Source: Cervus elaphus | Lineage: Eukaryota; Chordata; Mammalia; Artiodactyla; Cervidae | Length of the DNA: 64,000 bases | Assembly: GCF_910594005.1 (NCBI RefSeq) | Contig: NC_057825.1 | Location: 48,577,037 to 48,641,036, forward strand | Direction of reading: 5' to 3' | Shown here: positions 12,858 through 22,440 of the stretch, piece after piece | Position numbering within the stretch: the first letter of the stretch is position 1 | How the letters are laid out: every line of letters starts with the position of its first letter | Notes under the pieces: generated by a model | The model's database searches: none | What the model saw: the letters and a program-made list of their open reading frames with translations, nothing else | What the model was told of the DNA's origin: nothing | Program-made: the position numbers and the translations under genes

Positions 12858-13195
12858 CTTCTTTGCTCTAAGTATGGCTCAAGGATGCACAAGTAATTCA
12901 AACTTAAAACAACAATCCATAACATTTTTCTGTCTAGCAATATGCTCAGATTTGTTTATAAAGACAGAAGGAAGTCAGGATTGTTCTTTTATCAGTTGAG
13001 GAAATCATATATGTTCTACTGATATTGCTGAGGAATCAGTATTCCCAGATGCCTCTGACAACTCTCTTGAACTATTACAAAAATGAAGCCAGAAGAGGGA
13101 TAAAAGTTGCATATAAAAGAGAATGCAGACAGCAGAACCCCAGAGAAATGACACCTGAGCCCTGGTCAAACTAGCACAAAGCCTTCCTTACTGTT
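12858..13195. other. No gene seen between two convergent BovB 3' ends
   Basis: Short unique spacer, unassigned. Confidence 0.55.
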
Positions 13196-13548
13196 CAGTT
13201 CAGTTCAGTTCATTTCAGTCACTCAGTCGTGTCTGATTCTTTGCGACCCCAGGAATCGCAGCACACCAGGCCTCCCTGTCCATCACCAAATCCCAGAGTC
13301 TAACCAAGCCCATGTCCATTGAGTTGGTGATGCCATCCAACCATCTCATCCTCTGTTGTCCCCTTCTCCTCCTGCCCTCAATCTTTCCCAGCATCAGGGT
13401 CTTTTCAAATGAGTCAGCTCTTCACATCAGGTGGCCAAAGTATTGGAGTTTCAGCTTCAGCATCAGTCCTTCCAAAGAACACCCAGGACTGATCTCCTTT
13501 AGGATGGACTGGTTGGATCTCCTTGTAGTCAAGGGACTCTCAAGAGTC
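13196..13548 (-). mobile_element. BovB LINE 3' end, 5'-truncated
   Basis: Begins with CAGTTCAGTTCAGTTCA (tail read in reverse) and ends in the RT C-terminal region. It is head-on to the BovB that ends at 12857, 340 bp away. Confidence 0.92.
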
Positions 13549-14062
13549 TTCTTACTGTTAAATATTTTCAATTATGTGATTTCATAAATACCTTTACTTT
13601 TTTTGAACAAAATCATATTGGGATTTTTCTTTCTTTCAACTGAAAATATCCTAACACAATGAGTTCTCCAATAGGAAGAATAGGATCTGGTCACCATAGC
13701 TGTGTTAGCTCACCTCCCATTGAAAATTGAACTCAACTAAAATAGAAACTGACACAAGCACAATCACTGTAAACTTTTCAAACCCATGTTGTTATTTTAA
13801 CCAGGGAAGAAAATCAAGACCTCTGGAATAGAACAATTATAAATTCATCTAAACTGATGAAGTGTTTCCACCAGAAGCTCTAAATGAGTATTTAGTCAAA
13901 GCAGTCTACCTTAGAAATAGGATATGAAATTTAACAAACAATTTTAAAAAGACACTGACCATTCATTTCATCTCTTCATTTGGGAAGCAAAACTCTTATA
14001 TGACAACACTGTAGTTCTCTTGGTCCATATGGAAAATTTTATCAGTGGTCTTGAGAGGGTAA
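13549..14062. other. No gene seen
   Basis: Unassigned AT-rich sequence. Confidence 0.55.
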
Positions 14063-14076
14063 CAGGCAGGAAGGTT

Positions 14077-14355
14077 GCTGCTGCTGCTAAGTCACTTCAG
14101 TCGTGTCCAACTCTGTGCGACCCTTTAGATGGCAGCCCACCAGGCTCCCCTGTCCCTGAGATTCTTTCTCCAGGCAAGAACACTGGAGTGGGTTGCCATT
14201 TCCTTCTCCAGCGCATGAAAGTGAAAAGTGAAAGTGAGGTCGCTCAGTCGTCTCCAACTCTTAGCAACCTCGTGGACTGCAGCCTACCAGGCTCCTCCGT
14301 CCATGGGATTTTCCAGGCAAGAGTACTGGAGTGGGGTGCCATTGCCTTCTCTGGA
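14077..14355 (-). mobile_element. BovA2 SINE (dimer) with 10-bp target duplication
   Basis: Two BovA monomers joined by the GCATGAAAGTGAAAAGTGAA linker, read in reverse. CAGGAAGGTT occurs at 14067-14076 and 14356-14365, so the insertion split a pre-existing sequence, probably the edge of an ERV LTR. Confidence 0.92.
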
Positions 14356-14362
14356 CAGGAAG

Positions 14363-15341
14363 GTTAGGGGCCCCCAAACAGAGGAAATAAGCTGCAAGTG
14401 TCAGACGTTTTTTATCTCTCCCTTAAGGGGCAAGAGGAAACAAGCTACAAGCATCAGATTTATTTCATTCTCTATACAAAATTAAAAAGTTTCTTTTAAT
14501 GGCTGAGTAATATTCCATTGTATATATGTACCACAGCTTCCTTATCCATTCGTCTGCTGCTGGGCATCTAGGTTGCTTCCATGTTCTGGCAATTATAAAC
14601 AGTGCTACGATGAACATTGGGGTGCACGTGTCTCTTTTAGATCTAGTTTCCTTGGTGTGTATGCCCAGGAGTGGGATTGCTGTGTTGCCATGATGACACC
14701 TGGTTCCATGTAACTTAACTTTTCTCAAACCTTCAGCCAAGCAATGTGTTTTTCTTGTGGAAATGCTTTTCTTAAGCTATGTTAATGAACTATGTGTTTA
14801 CCGTAGGCTCTGTCTTCCTTCAAGTCGGTTTGCCTAAGACTCAGAACCCATAATGGCTCAACAAAAAAGTATGTTTTACTCAGGAAAATGTTCCCTTAAG
14901 CTATGTTAATGAGACTATATATTTGCTTGGGAATCTGCCTTTCTTCAGGATAACATGATTGAGTCAAACAGTCGACCTGAGTCAATCGTTTTATGGCCCG
15001 AGATGACTCACCTTGTGCCAATGATATCTCAAACTGCATGTTGTGGGTCAGGGCCCTGGTGCCACTCTCTGAGTTTTGAGACATTTCCTTTCTCTAATTA
15101 GCAGCCTCAGCCTACTAATGGGTATATAACTTCTTACTGAAAAATTATCAAGGGGGCACACTTTTTTGCCCCCTTCTGACATCTATGTCAGAAGTCTTCT
15201 CTATCTATTTTATATTTTAATAAAATTTTATTACACAAAAGCTCTGAGCAATCAAGCCTCATCATTGGCCCCAGATTGTTGACCTCTCCTCCAGAGGCCA
15301 AGAATCCCAACATCTTTCATGGCTCAGCAACAACATTTCAG
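14363..15341 (+). repeat. ERV LTR interrupted by an L1 fragment
   Basis: Starts near TTAGGGGCCCCC and ends ACATTTCA. It has a TATA-like GTATATAA (15122-15129), a GGGGGCACAC...TTGCCCCC inverted pair (15154-15176), AATAAA (15219-15224) and a C/T-rich U5. U3 contains two related boxes (TTCTTAAGCTATGTTAATGA at about 14772 and a CCCTTAAGC variant at about 14894). An L1 fragment (14483-14730) sits inside. It resembles ruminant ERV LTRs from memory; the outer borders are estimates. Confidence 0.6.
14483..14730 (-). mobile_element. L1 ORF2-end fragment inside an LTR
   Basis: Reverse complement of L1 matching 53540-53730 of the full-length copy (GGCTGAGTAATATTCCATTG onward). Confidence 0.85.
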
Positions 15342-16214
15342 TCTCATATGAAAAATGTGTTTTTCCTAATTAGGGAATGGGCCCAAAATATTTTTTCCAT
15401 GATAAAATCTTGTGATGAAGTTGGGGTGGTGATAAAGTGAAAGGCAGATTAGTGGTCTTGAAATATACAGATAACATGAGACATCTGGGTCTTGCCTTCA
15501 GATAGGTGACTGGAATTTCTCCAGAAAATTGTCACTTTTTTAATTCAAAATATGCAAGAGAAATCCTATCAGACAATAAATTGACCCAAATCCTGTCCTA
15601 ACTGTGTCAAAGTATTTCAAGGGCCAAGATGAAGGACCTTCTGCGATCAGTTTTACCAAGGGCCATCTAGGAACAGGGTTATCTAGGAATGTGGTTAGAT
15701 GGACTCATGTCATCTGACCATGGGAAGGGAAGAGTGAAGTTTGAAAGACAATAAAAAATTGTACAATTTGAAAGCTTACCTTTTGTCTGTCAAAACTAAT
15801 AACAAAACAATTAGGTTTGCGTTTTGAATGTTTTATCCATTTAATTTTTTAATTTGTTCATTTTGTTTATATTTTATGAATATTAATAAAATCTGTTCAT
15901 TATCCTTTATACTTGTGGTTTAGAAAATAATGTTCTAAACATCATCTCCTAAACTGGTTGCCTCATACAATCAGAGACTTGGCCTAGGAGAATGTGTAAG
16001 CAGTAGAGTGTGTGGGAGAGCAAAGTCTTTAAATGGCCACAATTCACATCCTACGGAAGCAGTGCTGACGTACTCTAACCACAAAAACACCGAGAGGAAT
16101 ATATATATATTCCTGAGTGAAACTGAGCAGAGATTGACCCCAGATTCTCTTCACTCAATCATTTCCTCTCCAGAGTTTATCTATGAGGATGAAGCAGAGA
16201 AGACAAGCAAAGGA
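15342..16214. other. No gene seen; region just past the REG3 3' end
   Basis: AT-rich, unassigned; contains the REG3 downstream flank. Confidence 0.55.
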
Positions 16215-16235
16215 AAACTAAAACTACATTTTTTT

Positions 16236-16241
16236 TTTATT
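16236..16241 (-). terminator. REG3 poly(A) signal AATAAA
   Basis: AATAAA on the minus strand about 195 nt past the REG3 stop codon at 16435-16437. It implies a 3' UTR of about 210-220 nt, a typical size for this family, ending near 16215-16225. Confidence 0.7.
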
Positions 16242-16434
16242 ATAGTATCATGAAAACTCAGATTATAAAGCATACAAAAGAACCTGAAATGAGGCTGGGG
16301 AGGAGGGAAAGACAGAATGAGGTGGTCAGGATGAGAGTGTAAGGAAAATATCCCCTTCCAATTGGGTCTTCACACTTGGTTCCAAGTCCATGATGAGCTG
16401 CAACAAGACACAGGCTGCTGACTTCCCACCTGAT

Positions 16435-18848
16435 CTAGCCCTTGAACTTGCAGATATAGGGTAAGTTCATATTACAGTTATACTCTCTCCATTTCAGATA
16501 TCCTAAAGAGACAAAAGAGCTTGAGTCAATGGGGCTGGTGTAGCTTGAAGACCCAGTGGAGAGGAATCCCAGATTCTGGCCTTTCACCAAGGTCCTACTC
16601 AAAGGGAAGAAGATAGAAAGAAAGGAGAGATGAAAGGGGATGAAAGCAGACAAACCAATACTGTACTTCATAGCAGAGGAGGATTCTCTGACGATCAAGC
16701 CCAGAAATGGGGGATCAAAGGAAAAGACTAAGTAGAAGTGACCTTCTCTGTTTCTTACCTGATGTTCTGGACAGGATCCCACAGTGATCAGAGCTTGAGA
16801 CAGTGGCAGGATTTCTCTCCCAGGCAAAATAATTGAGCACATCAGTGCTACTCCATTCCCATCCGCCAGCATTGGGCTCAAAGCCCTATAGAGCAGAGGA
16901 TGGAGTCAGGTGATGTAGGAAAACTTTTAGAATTCTCCTGGCCTGATGCCCTCTGCTGGAATGCCTGGTCCCCTCCACAGCATCATGGAATTTGCTCTGC
17001 TCTTCCAGATGATGCCCCACAGCTCTCCTCTAGGAAACTCTCCCTAACTCCCTGCTTCACTTGGCAAATTCCACAGCCAATAATCACAAAGGCCAATAAA
17101 ACACCTCGGAGTAATATGTCACTATCTGAACTACACTTGGGGATGTATTTGCAATTACCCTCTGAACCTCCAAGGCTATAAAACAAGACAATGCCTGTTT
17201 TATAAAAAAGGAAAGTGAGAATGAAAGTCGCTCAGTCCTGTCCAACTCTTTGCTACCCCATGGACTACACAGTCCATGGAGTTCTCCAGGCCAGAATACT
17301 GAAGTGGGTATCCGTTCCCTTCTTCAGGGGATCTTCCCATCCCAGAGATCAAATCCAGGTCTCCTGCCTTGCAGGCAGATTCTTTACCAGCTGAGCCACG
17401 GAAGCCCATTAAAAAAAAAAAGAAAAAGAAAAATGCATCAATCCTAAATCTTGATTTAGGACTTGCTAAGCACAGAATATTCAGACTCAAGGAAGCATAG
17501 AGAATTACAGAGAATTACAAATTCATGCTTGTGTGAATTGTGTAAAAGCTTGATAAGAGGCAGAATAACTTTAGCAGGAGTCTAGGAAATGGCACAGAAC
17601 TCAGCTCTTCAGCTGCCCTCAAGGCCCTCACTTTCCCTAGTTATCTCCTGAGTTCCAGGGATCTCTTGGGTATTTGCTGGGCTGGCAAATGGGATGGGGC
17701 AAGGGGTGGGTAGGGGTGAAGCTGAGTGGCCATAGCATCTTTGGAAGTAACAAATTATAAAGGAAGTAAATGTACCTCTGTGGGGTCATGGAGCCCAATC
17801 CAGACATTTGATTGGGTTCTCAAGTTGTTCCTAACCAAGGAGGCCAGGAAGGATCCCTCAGCCCCGCTGAGCACAGACGCAAGGTGTCCTGAATGTCTCC
17901 TCTGGCAGGCAAACTGTGTGGGGAATGAAGAGACACAGGAGGAGCTTAGACATCACTAGGGGAAGGGCGGGGCCAAGAAGGGATGTGTTTGTAAGCATGA
18001 ACTTCTTATTCTCACCCTAAGGAAACTCTTGAGGATCCCCATACCCCACAACCCTGTCTCTGACTTGCTTCTCCTTATCTCTATTAACTGCAAGCCCAAG
18101 AACTCACATTTGCATCCATCCAGCTTCTGGATAATGTATACAAGACATAGCAGGAGGACCCATAGGCTGTGGAACCTCTGGGACAGCTGATCCTTTCAGA
18201 GCGCAGTTCCTTCTGGGAATCTACTCCTGAAGAAGAAGAAATAAAGGAGAGGGATGAGGTAAAATGGAGATAAGGGATTAAAGTATGGAGGTGACCTTGG
18301 AGAATATCTATGAGGCCAGTGCTTGGGGCAGTGACACCAAACTCCTAAGTGCCTCTCACCATTGCCAACACTCCAAGGATTTCTCTTTCTTAAATCATGA
18401 ACTAGATGTACTAGTTGGGAGACGGTGTGTTTTCTTTTTATGCATCTGCCTAATTCAAACACTCTTTTCCACCTCTGGACTGTTTGTTCCTACACTGGAT
18501 CCTCATCATTCTTCTATGCATTAATCAACTCACATAAACTAGACACTACTGAGAAAATGAAAATCATCTCATCCCACTGTTATTGAACCACTGGGGTGCC
18601 TCCTACCACTAGGTACCCTGAAGGAAGGAGTGATGACTCAGGAATCCAGGCAGCTATGTTGTGTGGGGATATCCCATTACCAGGGGAGGCACAGGAGCTT
18701 TCCTCCTTGCCTTGGCCCTGAGCAGACACTGGGAACCCAGTGCTAGAGGCAGAGAAATCTCACCTTGGACCTGAGACAGGAGCATCAGGCAGGATAGCAG
18801 CATCCAGGACAGCCTAGGGAGGCCCAGGGAAGGCAGCATAGTGTCCAT
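16435..18848 (-). CDS. REG3: REG3 (REG3A/REG3G-like, PAP family) secreted C-type lectin, 5 coding exons
   Basis: Regenerating-family lectin. Family members are secreted by pancreas and gut epithelium, bind bacterial peptidoglycan and can be bactericidal. Coding exons on the minus strand: 18764-18863 (exon 2), 18108-18226 (119 nt), 17776-17913 (138 nt), 16759-16885 (127 nt), 16435-16502. Every junction has AG acceptor and GT donor, and the reading frame is continuous. From the ATG at 18839 the product is 175 residues, the usual family length. Residues 1-26 are a signal peptide (LSWMLLSCLMLLSQVQG). Residues 27-37 form a propeptide ending in Arg37, the trypsin site in relatives. The lectin fold follows, with Cys 40, 51, 68, 146, 163 and 171 and an EPN motif at 114-116. 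An in-frame ATG three codons upstream (18848) is an alternative start; the ATG at 18839 has the better -3 base (A) and gives the family's usual N-terminus. A Bov-tA SINE sits in intron 4. REG3A and REG3G cannot be told apart here. Confidence 0.93.
17208..17406 (-). mobile_element. Bov-tA SINE in REG3 intron 4
   Basis: Complete Bov-tA, same strand as REG3, followed by an A-rich stretch (17410-17432). It does not touch either splice site. Confidence 0.92.
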
Positions 18849-19105
18849 GAGGTGTGGAGGCAGCTAGAGAACTAAAGGGAGGGTGGTCAGAGAGAGGGTG
18901 TGAGAGATCCCGTGTTGTACCTCTTGTCTTTTCCTTCACCTAGTCCCCTAGGAATAAATTCAGCTTGGTAGCATCCCTCCTCTTCCATGGTGCTGGAAAG
19001 AATTAGAAAATCTACACATCCTAGTGCACCTGAGATCTCCCAAGTCTGGCTTCCCCTGGTCTCAGAGCTCCCTTGTTCTCTGAAGACAAGGGTCCTTGTA
19101 CACTT

Positions 19106-19122
19106 CCCCCCCCCCCCCCCCC
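19106..19122. repeat. C17 homopolymer in REG3 intron 1
   Basis: Seventeen consecutive C on the plus strand, i.e. G17 in REG3 pre-mRNA, 14 nt past the exon 1 donor. Such runs are length-variable and error-prone to sequence. Confidence 0.9.
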
Positions 19123-19136
19123 ATCACGGGTCTCAC

Positions 19137-19183
19137 CTTATCTCGGCTCCCACTTAACTGTCTTACAGGGAGCTGCCCTGGCT
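19137..19183 (-). other. REG3: REG3 non-coding exon 1 (5' UTR)
   Basis: The 3' end is fixed by a consensus donor (ATAAG then GTGAGA, intron starting at 19136). The 5' end is inferred as about 30 bp downstream of the TATA box, so the start is approximate. Intron 1 runs to the exon 2 acceptor at 18864-18865. A non-coding first exon followed by the signal-peptide exon is the standard REG3 layout. Confidence 0.75.
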
Positions 19184-19205
19184 TCTCAGGGCAGAAGAGA
19201 CTGGG

Positions 19206-19213
19206 CTTTTATA
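19206..19213 (-). promoter_or_regulatory. TATA box of the REG3 promoter
   Basis: TATAAAAG on the minus strand, about 30 bp upstream of predicted exon 1, in a short unique region before the gene. REG genes are known to use TATA promoters. Confidence 0.8.
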
Positions 19214-19305
19214 AGAGAATTTGAGGGAGGGGCACTGAAATGAATAACAGGAAAAAGGAGCCAGGACAGGGATTCAAGGACATGCCTGCCACAGGGAGGA
19301 GTCTC

Positions 19306-19314
19306 TTCCCAGAA
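19306..19314 (-). promoter_or_regulatory. STAT-type (TTCN3GAA) site upstream of REG3
   Basis: The 9-mer TTCCCAGAA (TTCTGGGAA on the other strand) is an exact TTCN3GAA palindrome about 125 bp upstream of the predicted REG3 start. REG3/PAP genes are known to be induced through IL-22 or IL-6 and STAT3. Function here is inferred from motif and position only. Confidence 0.5.
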
Positions 19315-20558
19315 AAGCCTTGGAGTTGCCACAAATACTGCCTCTTCCTCATTATCATATTAGCACTTTTTTCTGGAAGAGGTGAAGTTTGTTCTTCCCA
19401 CTGACTTTTCCATAATTAGCCTCTGTGGCACAAAACAAGTTATTAATTGTTTAAGGGGCACATCTACTGGAATAGTCTTCTGGTTTATGTCTCAAGTGCT
19501 CACTCTTCTAGGCATACACATGTATTTTTTTCTAATTGTGTAGTGGAAATAAATAAATATTGGATATTAAGTGGAGATGTGTATGGGAACTGTAAGTATC
19601 ACAGATAAGTGACGGCAAGAAGATCCTGAAAGTAATAGAACAGAGGTTCAGCATTGCCTCTTCTACATGGTAGTTCACTTTAAAGAAACTTCAGAATCAT
19701 CTCATAAGTCAATAGATGAGCCAAAATCTTAAGTGAAATGAGAGGCAGAAACTTGCCTTCCTGGTATTCTGAGATGGAGTTCCTCAGTGGATAGTGATAA
19801 TTTGATATAATAAGAGGCAATGAAGGAATTTCAAACCTAGGAGTTCTACAGTCACAGGCTGCAGAGCTGAAGGAAGAATGAGAGAGGGTGAAGGAATGAT
19901 CAGAGGAGGGTCTGGGTGAAATCGTAGATCTGATCCCACACTGCATATAAGTTAGATCTCTGCTCCATCAAGATGCTCAGTCTGCTGGGCTGCTGACAAC
20001 TGCCTTCCAAGACTGTCACTGGGCTATTGATGAAAAGTCATTTCTATTACACTCTAGTCAGGTGGTCAGTGCTATATGAGAACACTAAGAAAACTTCATT
20101 AGTCGGGTTTATGTTTGAGCTGCCAGCTTTGGTAACTCTTGAGACACATGGCCTGTGATTGGGGTTCAGATTGACCAATCTAGGGAAACATTATAGAAAT
20201 TCTCTATAGGCCCTGACCCTCATGTGATGTTTATAGCTAGTTTATGCGCCAGTGGAGCTTTGCAAAGGGGTCAGTGCAATCAGGGGTGTAATTGATTCAT
20301 GTCCTGAGACTCCAAAATTGAATAGGACCCACAAATAATCTAATAGGAAGGATAGGAGAGCCAAGGGATTCTTTTGTTAAATAAAAAAAAGAATGGGAAT
20401 TACTTCACAAATATGTGCAAGAATGTATAAATACAAAGCCATAACTATCATGAGAGCTAGGGGAAATTAAAACTCAAATGATCAATTTATCATGGAAATG
20501 ATGATTGGTAGGATTATTTGAAACATAATATTGCTACATTAAAATAATTATTTGAGGG
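19315..20558. other. REG3 upstream flank, no other gene seen
   Basis: Unique-looking sequence; may hold further REG3 control sites. No ORF or named repeat recognised. Confidence 0.5.
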
Positions 20559-20672
20559 AATTCCCTGGCAGTCCAGTGGTTGAGAGTCCGCGCTCTCATT
20601 GCCGAGGGCCCAGGTTCAATCCCAAGAAGAGTAACTAAAATTCTACAAGCTGTGTGGTGTGGCCCAAAAAAA
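20559..20672 (+). mobile_element. CHR-2-type tRNA SINE, short
   Basis: GGAATTCCCTGGCAGTCCAG head, GGCCCAGGTTCAATCCC box and a GTGTGGTGTGGCCCAAAAAAA end are typical of the cetartiodactyl CHR SINE group. Confidence 0.85.
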
Positions 20673-21605
20673 GGATAATTTTTGCTTGCGAAGAAGTAAA
20701 TAGTAGATTTTAGATTTAAGTAAAGACACCATTTAGATTAAAGTACCCTAAAGCTATAGAGTCATCTATTCTAGTAAGTAAAATTTATTGTTGTCTTGAT
20801 TAATAAAGCACACCATTTGAGGGTTAGTTGTGAAATTGCCAGCATACCCATGGAAGAACCAGAAGACAAAAAGGAAAATTTAGATATCACAGGTAAAATT
20901 TTCCCTGTATTTAGCTGTCCTTGCTGTGATTTCATTACCAGAAAACCAGGAATGGAAGAAACCCTCTAGAATATGGATTTAGTGACTTAAAGAGAAGTAG
21001 TACTCCTCCAAGAAAATAGGGTCTATTTGACTATTTAGAATGATCATTCTCAGCACTGTCTTGACATGAATGCTGAAAGTCTTAAATATTTCTAGAAACC
21101 CATAACTTTTAGCTTCAAGGTAATTAAATTTGTCAAGCAAATGGGATTTTGAGCACATCAGTATGTTGATGTGGGAAGCCTTGGGGTCTTTCCAGAGACT
21201 GTTCTGATTTTTTAATTCACCTTTGTATCACTGTTATTATCCTTTGCTAGAGCTGTAACTCAGTAGTGGATATAAAGTGGAAAAGGAAGTGAACGTGAAA
21301 TTGGTATACCAGATTTTGATTTCTGCTTTACCTCTTCTTAGCTATGTGTCTATGCTTCCCATCATCCTTTAAGAGAGACTGCCTCCCAATATTTGTTCCA
21401 CCTCAGGAAGTTTTGTAAACAGCAGTTACTGAAACCACCTCCTCCCATCCAAGTTTTTCTCATTCCAGCTTTGTTAATATTTCATTCTTATTTTCCGATA
21501 TACCCAAAATCTTTGCTCTGAACCACAGCCTTGCACTCTCTTCCAGATTTAGTGTTTAGTGTGCTTTCCCAGCTGGCTTAAATGATTTATGAGGAAACTT
21601 AGCAT
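20673..21605. other. No gene seen
   Basis: Unassigned AT-rich sequence. Confidence 0.55.
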
Positions 21606-21938
21606 TGTGCTGTGCCTAGTCTCTCAGTTGTGTCCAACACTTTGCAATCCCATGGATGGTAACCTGCCAGGCTCCTCTGGCTATGGGGCTTCTCAAGGCA
21701 AGAATACTGGAGTGGATTGTCATGCCCTCCTTCAGGTGGTCTTTCCAACCCAGGGATGGAACCCAGGTCTCCCAAATTGCAGGTGGATTCTTTACCATCT
21801 GAGCCACCAGGGAAGCCCAAGAATACTGGAGTGGGTAGCCTATCCTTTCTCCAGGGAATCTTCCTGACCCAGGAATTGAACCAGGGTCTCCTGCATGGCA
21901 GACATATTCTTTATCAGCTGAGCTACCAGTGAAGTCCA
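21606..21938 (-). mobile_element. Bov-tA SINE with a second partial unit
   Basis: A full Bov-tA is followed directly by a second copy of the right half (from AAGAATACTGGAGTGGGTAG to GAGCTACCAGTGAAG), giving a dimeric tail-to-head form. Confidence 0.88.
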
Positions 21939-22321
21939 CGCTTAGCACTAAATCTCTATAATGTATGACATAAATTGTTTGGGCAATATGCTAAATATTA
22001 AGGTAATATTCAAGCCCAGAAGATTTTCAACTGTGTGATTTGCCTAGTCCCACCAGACTATACCACAAAAAGACTCTAAAGTTATTTATTTTTTGACCAA
22101 AACAGATTTAGGACTCTGCCAGAAGGTTATATACTAGATTCAAAGAAGCATGTCTTTGAAATGAGCAGAAACCCAACTGTACCTTCAAGAACCACCAACC
22201 ACACCCAACATAATGTTGACCACAGAAATTCAAATGCCAGCATTTCCTAATCTTCTTGATTTGCTTAGCCAAGCCATTGTTGGCTCTGATCTTTTATTTC
22301 CTACTGAACTCAGTTTTATAT
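21939..22321. other. No gene seen
   Basis: Unassigned. Confidence 0.55.
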
Positions 22322-22440
22322 TGTTGCTGTTGTTCAGTCACCAAGTCATTTCCAACTCTTTGTGACCCCATGGGCTGTAGCACACCAAGTTTCCCTGTCT
22401 CTCAGTATCTCTGAGTTTGCTCAAACTCATGTCCATTCAA
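22322..22440 (-). mobile_element. BovB LINE 3' end, very short
   Basis: Only the last about 120 bp of BovB, read in reverse. Confidence 0.75.

Noticed and set aside
16008..16253. 81-codon plus-strand ORF beside REG3
   Set aside because: Overlaps the REG3 3' UTR on the opposite strand and has no recognisable features.
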